Shown here: positions 22,350 through 34,700 of the stretch, piece by piece
Position numbering within the stretch: position 1 is the first letter of the stretch
Layout of the letters: every line of letters starts with the position of its first letter
NCBI RefSeq assembly: GCF_000350225.1
Contig: NW_005179031.1
Location: 30,235 to 94,234, forward strand
DNA length: 64,000 nucleotides
From: Chondrus crispus
Taxonomy: Eukaryota; Rhodophyta; Florideophyceae; Gigartinales; Gigartinaceae
Reading direction: 5' to 3'
Notes under the pieces: generated by a model
Told to the model about the DNA's origin: nothing
The model's database searches: none
What the model saw: the letters and a program-made list of their open reading frames with translations, nothing else
Translations under genes and position numbers: made by a program

Positions 22350-25300
22350 TCACCTGACTCTTTCCATGTTCTCGTTCCCTTTTTCAAGACCCTCGGGTCC
22401 GGTCGATCTCGTCTGTACGAAATAGAGCGCCAATACTGACATGTGGGCTTCTTGACTACAACTATCCTGATTGTGCTTGCGCGATCTGCGCAGGCAAGGA
22501 CAGACTTTTCCTTCGGAAATACGTAACAGCTGCGCTGCGGGGTAACTTCGATGGGTTCCCACGTCGCGTTTTCTGTTGATTACGTCCATCGGACTAGGCG
22601 CGAGTTCTACTCTGTCAAGTGACACTCGTTCCTCCTGATCTCCAATAACAATGACAACCGTATTCGGATCTGCCTTCCAAACCTGATAAGTTCCGGTAGC
22701 GACCTGTGCGAGCTTGTGCTTCGGTTCGCTGGCCTGCTCCTTCCGGAAGAACACGTAGGATCCTGATGGGATATCATATTTCGGCCTTCGAACCCATGCG
22801 TCAAAATTACGCTTATACCTCCCTGGTTCCCTGCGCAGACTCTTATCGGCGCTTCTCATTAAGCTCTCCAACCACGACTGCCGCTTAAAATAGTAGGCAC
22901 GTGGCGAGCTGAACTCCTCCAACTTGGGTTGCGCTTGCAGCGCTAGACTTCTCGGGGCCTGAGTTAATACCAGCTCAAAGGGCGCAATCTTCGTAGTTCG
23001 ATGAACTTGCATATTATACGCGAACTTTATCGCGTCGCTGAACAGATCCCAATCCTTAGGATGTTCTCCAACGTATTTTCGCAACGCGGAAGTCAGCGTG
23101 CGCTTGAATATTTCAACTTGGCCGTTGGCCTGGGGATGATACGTTGTCGTGAAGACATTGCGTATCCCCAATATTCGACAAATGTTCTGAAACCGTGCCG
23201 TGAACTGCGTACCGTTGTCGGGCAGCAGCTTGACCGGCGGTCCATAGACGAATACGCAATAGTGTACGAACGCTTGCGCTATATGCGCAGCTGAAAGTTT
23301 CTTGAGTGGTACGGTTCATACCAGTTTTGAGTATCGATCGCTGATCACGAGGATGTACCGATTTCCTCGCTTTGTGGTAATTAACTCTCCGAGTATGTCA
23401 ATAGCGACAAACTCCAGCGGAGCATTGGGTGCGAACAACTTCATTTCCTTCGGGTTCCTTCTCAACTTCACCCTTTCTCGTGAGCATTCGGTGCAATTAT
23501 TCGCAACTGCGTAGCAGTCTAGTGCCATTTTAGGTCAATAAAAATATCTTCTTAACGTCTTGTACAGTTTCCTGCTTCCAAGGTGGCCTGCCATTTTTGC
23601 GTAATGGCTTAGCCCTAGGATGCAGTCCGTTAACTATTGTGGTATCACCACATGTACAAACTCCGCCGCAGTACGGCACAGAGTTCTTTCGAATTCCACT
23701 GCCTTCGTTTTGAACGTCCTCGCTTTTCCAGCGTTCGTTTCTTCTTTAATTCAACTGCAGAAATGGTCGACGGCTTGCTGGCGAATAAGCTCCTCCGGGG
23801 CGACGGCTTGGAAGTGATCGAGGCGATCAGGGGCGGGCCCCCCCTCAAAAGCGAGGATATCGTCCAGCCTTTCAAAATCTTCCTCTTCGTCTTCTGTAGT
23901 GTTGGCCGGTTTGGCCGTGAAACATGGAACTTCGTCGTCGATTTCGTGAACGGTTTCTCCTTGCGTTAACAACCTTGACAAGGCATCTGCTTGGCTGTTT
24001 GACTTTCCTTTCCTGTACTTGATTTCGAAGTCGAATTCCGAGAGGCGTAGCCTCCATCAGATTAATCTCCCACTTGTGTCCGTCACGTTCATCAACCACC
24101 GCAACGAGGCGTAGTCAGTATGCACGATAAAGTGCTCGCCATATATGGTCTTAGAGTTTGGACGACCCAAATAACTGCCAAACATTCCTTCTCTAGTACA
24201 GAATAATTCCTCTCGGCTGCAGCCAACGTTCTGGAAAAGAACCCGATGTGTTTTCGTTGTGCATCTGGATACGTTTGAAATAATGCAGCTCCGATTTGGT
24301 AATCACTTGCGTCGGTATCCACCGAATATGCAAGGTCCTTCTTTGGCAGCGCCAGCACCGGTGGTGCCAAGATGGCCTCCTTGAGCTTACAAAAAGCTTT
24401 TTCGCACGGTTCGTCGAATCCTTCCAACTGGACTGGTTGTCTTTTCTTCAATAGTTGATTGAGCGGGTGCGCGATCTTCGCGTAATGTGGGACGAAACGA
24501 CGGTACACATTATAAAGCCCCAGAAAGCTTCTGAGCTGTGTCTGTGTTTGAGCGTACCTCACTTGTTCCAACGCCGCAGTGCGGGCGGCATCAACTTCCA
24601 ACGTACTTGACCGAACGACATGGCCCAGGTACTTGATCTTTTCGACGAAAAATTCACATTCGCGAAGCTTGAGCTTCACACCTGCCTTCTCGAATATTGA
24701 CAGTATTTCATCCATGTGAACCATATGTCCTTCCCAAGACTTGCCGAAAATGATGATATCATCCAAATACATCAGACATGACTTCCATCGGAACGGAGAA
24801 AGCAGTATATCCATGGCTCTCTGGAACGTGGCCGGTGCGTCGGTAAGCCCAAAGAGCATTCTTGAGAATCGGTACAAACCTTAGTGACACGAAAACGCGG
24901 TCTTGTCGCGGTCGCACTCATAGATAGGCATCTGCCAATATCCGTAAATTGCGTCGAGCGCGGAAACGACCCTAGTGTCTCCCAACGAATCGAGACATTC
25001 ATCCATCCTTGGTAAAGGGTAAGTGTCCTTCACCGTTACCGCATTTAACCTACGATAATCAACACAAAATTGCATTCAGCCGTCCGGCTTGGGTACCAAT
25101 AATACGGGCGACGCCCGTTCTGACTGCGCCGGTTCGATGACTCCTGCTTCTAACATCTTCTGCACTTCTGCATCTTCTACCTCTCGAGTCTTCGGTCCTG
25201 CCCGATACGGAGCTTGTGCGATGGGACTAGTCTCAGGGACCACCTCGATCTGATGGACTGTGGTATTAATTTCACCAAGCGTCCCATCCCACATCCTTGA

Positions 25301-26313
25301 ATACTTCTTCAACATCCGACGGATTTCTTCGCACAGCCGGTCCGGCACGTGGCTCAGGTCGAGTTCCTCCACGCCCGGCGGTGGCGGCTCAATCCTGCGT
25401 TGCGTCTTCGTAGATGCCGACGCGGAGAGCCGTCCCGACTGTTCTTCTGGCTTGTCCTCGCCGCCTTTATCCGACGGTTCGCATCTCGTCTCGCCCGTAG
25501 GCGTCTTGGTAGAATTAGGAAACTTTTCCTTCTGCCTTTCTTGAATTCCGAGAAATTCACCGATGGTGGTTTTGCTCTCAAGCACGGCCCTCGGGTGCGG
25601 TAATAATTCTGCCACCACTTGGCCTTTTTGCACCCTGACAGGGTAAGTCCTAAATTGGCAACGAGTAAACGAAATGGCCTGTCAGGCTCAACCTGGACAA
25701 CCGCGTTCGTACATATCAATCCATGCTTTTCATATAAAGGCGCATACGGCTGAAACACAACCAAGCCCGCCCTCTTTGAGGTGCATTCAACGACGCGTTG
25801 CGTCGCGGGCGCGATAGTCGCAGCCTTCGCCACCTTTACCTTGGGAGAAATTGGTTCCCCCTTTCCATCATTCTCGTCCTCTCCCGGGACGAGATTCTTC
25901 TTCGCTTTTCTCGGCGAGAACCGCCTCACTATAGGAGCCTCCTAGAAATCTGCAAACTCCACTGTCTTCCTCCGTAGATATATAGCTTCAACAAACCTAT
26001 CGCAGTAGTCCGCGCCTAGAATTAGCTAGACTGCGAGTTTTTCGCACACGATAAACTCAGCTGCGGCCACGAATTTTCCAAGCCTCACTGGAATTTTGAT
26101 TGTGCCGAGAGTTCGGAGGGGCAGGTTGTTCGCATCGCTGATGTCCTGGGTCGGTCCGAAGGACACTGGACATTCCATTCCAGCCGGGAGTTCCGATCTT
26201 CGCACAAGGTTTGGTCCCGGGCCGGTGTCTAATACAGACAACACCCGGCTCATCAATCCGACTGTTGGTCCGATATCCGCGTAAACTTTGTAGTTACTTT
26301 GCGCTAGAACCAA
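22350..26313 (-). pseudogene. Ty3/gypsy pol (protease, RT, RNase H, integrase), broken (E)
   Basis: Protease (VLDTGPGPNLVR) starts the region at 26,313. RT follows with FCVDYRRLNAVTV, FGLTDAPATFQRA and the YLDD active site; RNase H has VDTDASDYQIG and ERNYSVLEKECLAV. Integrase shows a broken H2C2 finger, AIDILGEL, and the Glu block ANGQVE (F in place of the usual R). Interruptions include a shift between 25,633 and 25,354, stops at 25,076-25,078 and 24,881-24,883, loss of frame before 23,981, a TGA where Trp is expected just before 23,528, and a shift before 23,171. The chromodomain is partly deleted: the frame goes from SPMD directly into a remnant of the ATWEP region, read out of frame. Clearly inactive. 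Confidence 0.88.
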
Positions 26314-26555
26314 GATCTTCTCGGGACACTCCCTACGCCTAACTCTGTACCAGGGTCTCCGAATCTCTGCCAGCGGACGATCCCTGACTCATCTCAAGAT
26401 TTTCTTGACTTGAGTCGGCCCCTTCGGCTTATCCACCAATCCAACAACCTCCTCATCGAGGCCTGATATTTCCCTTACAGACGGGGAACGGGGCTGAGCC
26501 CCGGGCACAGTACGTCGACCCTGTGCCTCTCGCGACTCATGCGAGATTCCCCTCT

Positions 26556-28819
26556 CTAGTTTTCCTGTTGCTGCGAGTTCTTCTTATCCTCCGACCAGGG
26601 CCCCGCATCTGGGCCTCTTGACGGTCGGTTCGACCCGTTGGCAGAGGCACTCGGTGTGCTCGTCGTCTGAGAATCGAACCAATTTTTGACCCTCAAATAA
26701 TTGGTCGATGGAATCCCCAATCTCTCCATCGGAGACAACGCCTCGTAGTTCCCCAGAACCTTGTGCATTTCCGGAAGGGAAAGTATGCACTTGGGCGCGG
26801 CGTGCCCCTTTTCGTAGCAATGAAAGCATATGAGCCCATGCTTCTTGACGAGGTACTGCGGCCTCGGCCGTCCGTTGACCTGCGGCCTTCTTGTCCAGCC
26901 TGTTCTTCGGAACTGAGTACCCTTGTCCTCCATCGGGAGGCGCGGCGCCGGCGTGTGGCCGCGCCCTTGGAATGCTAACACGGGATCCGTGGTGTCGCTA
27001 TACGACTCCGTCGCGAACGTGGGCGTCTGTAGAGTTGACGTCCCACTCCCTCCGTATTCTCCGTATCCGTAGCCCTCCGATGGCTCATAAAAGTCGCCCT
27101 CGCCGACAGAAGCTCTGTCATAATAATTTTCATTGCCCCTTTGCGCACTGCGTCCCTCCGACCCTGAAATTGAATCTGCCAGATGAACTGCGGCGCAATT
27201 TTTCCGAATCGGGTGAGGTGCCTTCGGCTTGCTCCCCACCCTCAGCGTCGCTGGTGCTTGGATTGTGACCTTTTTGGTCTTCCTCTCCTTGGCGCGGCTC
27301 GCCGAGCCATGTGCCCTAGCGTAATTTACCAGCCTTAAAAACGAATGTCCCGATTATCTTGACGATACTGAGACTCCATGGGCTTGATGCTCGCATCTAG
27401 CCCCTCGATGAACATAGTCATCTGCTCTTCCATTGAATAGACATTTCCACATCTATTACTCGCGTCTGTCAGACGGATGTAGAATTCCATCTCGTTTTCA
27501 GACGGTCTCTGCTGAACTTCTCGCAACGCGAGCATGGCTTGGCGGATCGCCTCATCAGTGCCGAAACTTCTCAATAACCACTGTACGGCCTCCGGCCAGA
27601 CTGACACCTTCCCATGATGGGACCCGGCCGTCTGTGACACAGAAGTGTACTGTCCCAAGGCGATGCCTTTAAGGAACTCGGGCAGCAAGCAAATAGCTTG
27701 CCCTTCGTTCATTTCCTGCGTATCAAATTCCTGAACCAACTTGGCCAAAAAATCCAACACAAGGACCCCCCCGTCTTCTCCAGAAAACGTTTTGTCCCTC
27801 TTCACCTTCGGTGGTATGTCTCTCCTAATTTCCGCACGGCGATCCGCCGAGAACTCGACAAATATATCTGCGGGTTTCTCAGACGGTACGTCCGGTACGA
27901 TAAAAACTTCTTGAAGAGGTAGTTGGTCGGATTCAGCTCCTCTAACTCCTCCCAACGCGACCCGCGTCGCGTAGCGACGTCCTCTGGCTCAGCGTCCGTA
28001 TCTCTTCGCGAGGCGGACGAAGTGATCCGCCCCGTCCGGAGGAAATTTTCCTGCTTCACGAAATTCCGTGTCCTTCCTCTGAACGATGTTCGGAATCGCC
28101 TGAATGGTTCGACGAACCGTCGCCACCATCTTTGGATGGACCTTTTGATCTGACATTGAGTCTTGGTCCTCCTGCTCATCACTAAAGTGAGTCTTGCTCC
28201 ATCGTCGCCGGTTCTTCTTCGAACTCTTCGACTTGGAACTCCGCCGTACAGCGGCCTTGTCCTTCTTCGATCGACGGTCGCCTTCTCGACCCGTACGGAG
28301 CGGCTCTTGCCCGGCGACCTGTTCAAGGTCCTTGAGACGTTGAGCGGCGCGGTCAAACCTGTCGTAGATACTGCTTCTAAATTTCCCCAAGGACTCCAAA
28401 GCTTGATTCGCGTCGCGGCTTGCGTCCTTGACTGGAATTTTCAACGAAGCTAGGACCTCCGGCTCCAGACCGTCGGTCGCATCACCTCGCTCCTTCTCAA
28501 CGAGATCTACTCGAGCAGATAGCTCTCCTAACACGGTGTGGAACTCGGATGCTTGCAATTCCAGTTGCTTCCGGACGAGGGCCAATTCAGCCTCAAGATT
28601 TTTGGTCATCTCTTGGCGAATTTCATTGCCCATTTTTTCAAACCTGTAGGATGGGTTATCCTTGCCGGCTTCAATCCCCGTCGGGGATTCTTGACCTTCG
28701 GGATCCATGACCGTATTGGCCTGGATTCGGGTGCGGGGACCTCGCGGGATCCTCGACGCCCTTGCCGATCCGATTCTGCTCGCCCTGGGACCGACATCCC
28801 CGGGGACCCTGGTCGACAT
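26556..28819 (-). pseudogene. Ty3/gypsy gag, broken (E)
   Basis: Starts MSTRVPGDVGPR at 28819, 164 bp inside the 5' LTR. A helical N-terminal region (KNLEAELALVRKQLELQ) leads to the capsid-like core (LVLDFLAKLVQEF, LPEFLKGIA, WPEAVQWLLRSF, FIEGLDASIKPME). A frameshift near 27,960-27,990 splits these, and another before 27,239 leads to the zinc knuckle CFHCYEKGHAAPKC. Nucleocapsid function is clear from the knuckle. The protease lies in another frame downstream. Confidence 0.82.
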
Positions 28820-28960
28820 GGTTCGTTTCTAAAAACGAACCTAACTTAACACAAAAAAATAGAAAACGCTACAGCACCTCAACAAACTTGCGTCGCAGAG
28901 ACCACTGATGTAGTCCGTTTCCACTTACGTAGTTTCTAGGTCAAGTCTCCTGTACACTGA

Positions 28961-28982
28961 TTCTAGGTCGGGAGAGCACTTA
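28961..28982 (-). other. primer-binding-site-like sequence (E)
   Basis: On the reverse strand TGCTCTCCCGACCTAGAA lies four bases inside the LTR end. Element D has TGGTCTCCCGACCTAGAA at the equivalent place. The TGG start is typical of a site paired to a tRNA CCA end; the tRNA is not identified. Confidence 0.5.
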
Positions 28983-29999
28983 TGTAATGCAATGCGCCTG
29001 TCAGGCAGAGACAGCAGTCCGATGGTCCAGCAAAAACAACAACAGCAGCAAAAAGAATAACTGCCGGTGGCACAGCGCTACGGAGTGTCCGACTCTCCCT
29101 TCTCCGTTTAAACGAGCTTGCCACTCGTAGTAGCTCAGATCCCTGATAGGGGGGCACAGAGATATAGCCCGGCCCGGGATCGGTGTGGTAGAGACTTGCG
29201 AAGAGAACTGCTCGACGAGTGTGGGGTGGGGCGCGTACTTAGGTACCCCGGTTCCACTGGGTTGTGAGGCCAATGCTCGTCGAGCTTCTTCGACGCCTTG
29301 TAACGCGACAAGGCCTTCGACGGGGGCGTCGCAACGCAGCCCGACGGGATGAAATGACAGTAGCAGCACTACACCATCTGTACCGCCTGATGGCTCGAAA
29401 CACCTTCGGCGGTTCGGTCGCAACCGAGGCCGATGGCACCAACACTGGCTCGTAACACGACGGAGCCCTTCGAGGGAGACGTCGTTGCAACGGTCTCCGT
29501 CGGAAAATGGGTCACAGTAGCAGCGCTACGTCAACTGTGTCGCCCGATGGCATAGACACCTACACCGGTTCGGTCGCAACCGAGGCCGATGGCACCAACA
29601 CAAGATAAGGGAAAAATAGGTAAAATTAGAGATAGAAAAGGATAGGGAAATAAAGGAAAAAAGAATGGGACCCCCGAGCGCTAAAGGATGCCGTAGGCTT
29701 AGGTAAAAGGGAGTGTCTTGGTAGAGACGGACTTCGACCAAGGCGACATTCAACTCCGGCAGCTCGGGTTGGTTTATTGACTTGTTCGGTCAAAGGGCTA
29801 AGTTATATAGAGCCCCGCCGGGGCGAGTACAGTAGCTCCCGGCTCTAGATTCTAGATCTAATTAGTAAATAAATAAATAATTAAAATAATCGTGCGCTTC
29901 GTCGTACACGTGTGTCCCCCAAACCCGGACTTCAGTATCCAATTTTTTTCCTTTTTCACTTCCTTTCATCCCCCTACTCGAGACGGGTATTGCACTACA
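28983..29999 (-). repeat. LTR shared by elements E and F
   Basis: About 1,017 bp. On the reverse strand it runs TGTAGTGCAATACC to GCATTGCATTACA, with ends forming an imperfect inverted repeat. On one side is the primer-binding-like site of E; on the other a polypurine tract (AGAAGGGGGATA on the reverse strand, 30,000-30,011) that belongs to F. It therefore acts as E's 5' LTR and F's 3' LTR. Internally, 29,358-29,445 and 29,514-29,601 are tandem copies of an 88-bp unit. Confidence 0.8.
29358..29601. repeat. tandem duplication inside the LTR
   Basis: Both 88-bp units begin CAGTAGCAGC and end GGTCGCAACCGAGGCCGATG plus GCACCAACAC, spaced 156 bp apart. Only one unit is present in the related LTR at 14,265-14,867. 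Confidence 0.8.
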
Positions 30000-30040
30000 T
30001 ATCCCCCTTCTGAGCGCTCTCGCGCAGCGGCTTCACTCCC

Positions 30041-31775
30041 TTGCTTCCCAACTTCTTCCTTTTTCTTCCGACCATCGGTCGCCGCTTGCGTGAGAGTAAG
30101 ACGATCTCCATGTTGCCTTCATCGGATCCCACTGCCGGACATACCACTTGCGGTCGCCGCGGTGTGGGCTTCTCATACACGCCTTCCATTCCTAGCGACC
30201 TTCCTTCCATACCCCGACTTCCCCCGAACACCAACATTCCTGAACCGGCCTTACATCCCGATCTCCATCCTTCATCAGCCCGTCGTCGATACCCCTCACT
30301 AGCCGGGCTCCAAGGTAAATCCATGCGCGACTATCCCTTACTGTACGCGGCCGCTCCTTGGTTTTCCGCCATCGACGTGCGCGACGTCACTAGCATCGAG
30401 CGCGACTTTGCCGACGGTGCGGGAATGCTGCCGGGTCACCTTCCCCTTCAAGCCATTTCCTCCTACGATTGGCGTGCTCATATCGCCATTCCCCCATCTA
30501 TCCTGCGTCGTTCCTCCCCTCGTGGCCGCCAGGGCCTATCCCTGCGGTTCATAGAAGCCGTCCTCGACCGCCTCGACCTATCTCTATCCGATGCCCTCAT
30601 TCCTTCGTCCTTCGGATGTGACACGTGGAAGTTTCGCACGGAGGGGGAGCGTAATTACCTTGACAACCTCCTCAGCTGGACACGGGCGTGACCCCGTGCT
30701 CGAGGCGGACCGCCTGTGGCATAACCAACTGACGGTGATTAACGATGCCATGTCATACACGCGCGCAATCCTCCCCCTCAATTTCCGACATATGAAACGC
30801 GGGAACATCCCCTTCTTCCAGCATACTGTCCTATTCGAGCGTAAGATGAGATCCGACACGGGATATTTCCTAGCTTACCAAATGGTTGAGGCGGGGGAAA
30901 TTGCTCGGTCACACTACCCCAACCGATACCAGCAACTCCCCTCATGATGGGGACAATTTGAGGTCTGTCAAGAATTTTGGGCAGAACTCAGTTCCATCCT
31001 TACCTACTTTGGAAGTCATCTCACTGATCCTCGTCACGGGTTGTGGGTTGTCTTTTTGACGGAGTGGTGCGTGAAGGTAGCCGCCACCTTGCTCTGGGAG
31101 GCGTACGATTGTTGGCGGCTGTAGTATCTTCCTCCGAAGCTCGTCGAGCTTATGTGACTTTTGGACTATACCGTGCCTTTGGGCGGAGCGGACACCGACT
31201 TCGAACTGCACTCCTTACTCGAAAAGATCAATTAGGTCGCCTGGGATTTTGTTCCCCCTATCAACTCATCCCGATCCTTCGCGAAGCGACGCCCGTCCTT
31301 TTCTCCCGGACGAAGTCACAGTGCGGCGGGTGACTTTGTCTGGTTCAACCCTTGGACATCCGCCTTGTGCTCTCCCTCCGAAGCGCGCCTCAGTCGCCAA
31401 TTTGGCAACCAAGTTCCAACCCCTGACGTGGCTCCCGAACGAGCCATAGATCCCCGTGCAGACGACGTTTGTTCCCGACCGTCTGCTCCAAATTCCCCTC
31501 TCCTCGCAGCCCCTGCTGCTCCTCCTCCTGCTGCCGATATCCCCTCGGCAGGGCATACCGAAACTCTGTCGGTTAGGGAAGAGTTGTCTTCCCCACCGTC
31601 CCCATCAATTCCCAAAAAGAGCGACGGAGCCATGGGCATCTACTGCACATTGCTCCGCGCTCATGGCATCAAAGGTGAAGCTCTCCAAGGGGCTTCCCTC
31701 GATGATCTACGAGTCCTTGCTCGACTCCTTACCTCACTCCCGAAAGAAAAATCCTTGGGTGTGCCGCCCCACTGA
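30041..31775 (+). pseudogene. antisense accessory ORF of element F
   Basis: On the + strand, opposite to F pol, starting 42 bp inside the LTR (a Met at 30,110 is the likelier start). The first frame (to 30,691) has PLLYAAAPWFSAIDVRD and a Pro-rich leader. A shift moves to the second frame (to 30,947) with HMKRGNIPFFQHTVLFERK and SHYPNRYQQL. Stops follow, then EWCVKVAATLLWEAYDCW, and the last piece (31,365-31,775) with a Pro/Ala/Ser tract and LDDLRVLARLLTSL. Homologous to the E copy. I recognise no family. In a 27-codon block shared with E, silent and amino-acid changes are about equal in number by my count (9 and 7), weaker evidence for constraint than in family A. Confidence 0.6.
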
Positions 31776-34700
31776 CCCGCCGCTCGGAACGACTTCCCCC
31801 CTGATCCATTCTCGGATTATTACCCGTTTGGGGTGACGTGTGGTTATCGACGTCACCCGGTAGCTTTTGGCTAATAAAATGAATCACCTGCGTATCCCCC
31901 GTTACCTTACATTTCCTCCTCTTTTCTTTCTGCGTATCGTTCGTTAGCGAAACGCGGAACGGTCCATGCAGTTACACTCTTCCTCGAATGTCGGGCTGGT
32001 CCATTGTCCGGCTGAACTCCTCGTCGAGGAAACCATGTCCTCTTTGGAGTCTCCGACTCCGCCCGTTTCCTCGGACTTCTAATTTCCTTCTCTCTCTTTT
32101 TTTGTATGCGCCCGCCTCTGCGGTCACATCTCATCATCTGTCCATCTCCTCTTCTTTTTCCCAAATTCCTCCTCTTTACCCCAATTTCCTCCTCTTTATC
32201 GCAGTGTGCCTCCCAAATATTCCTCTCCTTCGAGTCTCAACTTCCTCCTCTTATCCCTGCGGCTTCTGTGTCGTAATTTCCTACTCTATCTGTCTTCTCG
32301 ACGGACGCGCGCATGACAAGGCGGTCGTCGGGTCCCCTCAATGTTTCCTTGGATCCAGTAATGATCCGTCTCCCCTACGCCTGTTTCACTCTGTACCGGT
32401 ACAGTATGTTTCACAGGGCTCCACAGAGGATTGTCAAAGACAACCATGTCATGCCTCTTCGTACCGATTCATCCTTCCCTTATACACACAATAAAATTCA
32501 CGTCGATAGCACTTGCTGGTGCGAATTCCCTCGGTTCAACGCATAGAAATTTCCGCGTCATACCCCCGTCGTCCGTTGCAAACTCTTCCTACAGGAACGA
32601 TCTTTAGAGTTTTTCCTTTTCGTTTGCGTTCCGCATTCGCGGCTGTTACGCACACCCGTTGGTATCAGCAGAACAGCCGTCGGCGTTGATAACATGTTAG
32701 GAGCGGGTCCTCATTTCGGACATCATTTCGACCGCCGCCCTGTATCCTGTATGTCATGTTCTCCTTCGACTACTCGCGCGGGTCCGCCTTTCGGATCGGC
32801 TTAGGACTGCTCGTACTTGGCGATCTTGACCAACGCCGGGCAGACTTGGCTCTCCTTTGAGACTTGATGAGCCGTCTGAAAGATTAACTGGCGATCGATG
32901 GTTCTCGATTCTCCCATGATTAGTCGCGGATCGGCGCGGCGTCCTGTTCCGCCTTCACAAAAAAATAATTAGGCAAGGAAACAGGGGACGCAAAATATAA
33001 AAATAGCAAGATAGAAAAGTAGAAAGAAAGACGATAAGAACTGTGTGTGCTTGTGGAGAGGGTTGTGGCGTGGCGGTCCACCAGTTGGAAGCGGTGTGAC
33101 GTGGTGGTTGCGACCGCGATCTTCGATTGTCGCTGGTTGGTGTCGTCTCCCTCCGAGGGAGACACTGTATCTCCAACGAGGTCCCAATTTCCATGGTAAA
33201 ATGCGTGAGCTTCTTGCCACGTGAGGGGATCCCTTCTTCTTCTCCTTGCTTGGTCCCTGTGGGAAATAAAATATGGTCAACGTAATACTGGCGACGTTGT
33301 AATTCTACCCTCGTCACGATGTCACTGTAGACGTCCATTTCGACGTTACATTTCATTATCGTCGAGGTGTTGTCCTCCTTGTGTAGATGGTTTGATGAAT
33401 CGTGCGCGAGAGCTCCTCAGACTGCCATTCTATCAGCGTGCCGACGGCCTTCAATTCTCTTGCTGTCCGAATTTGCCGACGCGTACATGACGTTGGGACG
33501 TAGATCCCCTTTCCTTAGAATTCGCAATTTGATCACCTTGCGTAACAACGAGCCGACACGGTACCGATCCTTGGCCTGGGGACGTCGTCGCTCGTCAGGC
33601 TCCGCCGGGCTGAAGTATCTCGCACGAAGTTGGCACGTGGACAAGTGTCCTCATTTTTCCTGATCCCGTTGCCGAAATTCAGGCGATTTAGGCATCCTTT
33701 TCGTTATTTTTCTGCTGTGGGCCCTATAATCGAGGAAATTTTCAACCTCCTTTTCTTCCTTGCCTTAGTTCTGAGGGGATGGGTCCCTCCGCTCCGGCTC
33801 GATTCAAAGTGTCCTTTACTTCTCCCCGACACGGACGCATGTTGTCTCTCCCCATTCCTGCTCCTAGCGCACTGTAGTTCGCCCATGTCGGCTCTTACTC
33901 ATCACAGACGGTGAACCACAAGACAATGCGGTGAACTGGCTGGACCTCTTCGGTCTGTCCCACATGACTCTCGTCGAGGGTCGGGGTCGGTTCCCCAGTG
34001 GCAAGGAAATGAGCTGGGTGCTCGAATTCCTCCCCAACTTCCCCTACGACCTCCAAAAAAATCATGTCCCTGTCGAGTGCCAGGAGACGTCTGCGTCGTC
34101 TGCGTCGCGTTGGTGTTCTCGCATAATATCAAGACGAAACGTTCCCTAAAAGAATCGACTCAGCGTATGTTGCGTAGGATGTCGGCGAGCGCGGCGTGCG
34201 AGTGCACGGTGACGGAGTCAAGAGGGTATAGGCACTAATTTTTCCCATGCTTCCTGCCCTCAGGGCTTCCAGCGACACCGGGAGTGTCTCACGTGTCCTC
34301 TCCTGCGAGAACGTCGTATTTGGTGTGTTCATCCTCGGCGCGTATCTCCGGCCTACATGTGTGTTCCTATTCGGTGATCGCATCCCTTCAACTCCTTCCA
34401 GGACTTGATACCGGTATCTCCACCCTGGGCACTATGCCCTTCCCTGCAGGTACCGTAGAATTAGTAAGCGTACTCTGATGGTCGCCGGAAACAACTACGT
34501 CGTTCTTCGTCGTGCTGGTGAATTCTCACCCTCGTTTCAGTGGACCAACTCTCTAGATTCGTCCCTTTTGTAAGCGTCCTGCCCTTGTGGCTGTTCGAAA
34601 CAACCGTCGGTACAAACAGAGAAGCCGTCGGCTCTAGCAACATCGTGATGACGGATCCTCGTCTAGGGCATAACTTTGGGCGTTGCGGTGTCCTTTGTCG

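Larger units (their letters stand above)
22350..29999 (-). mobile_element. Ty3/gypsy chromovirus-like element E with 5' LTR
   Basis: In reverse-strand order: LTR (29,999-28,983), primer-binding-like site, gag, pol, spacer, antisense ORF (18,095-19,249). The 3' LTR is not intact; only an inverted LTR piece is found at 17,968. Related to F, with which it shares the LTR at 28,983-29,999. Confidence 0.75.
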
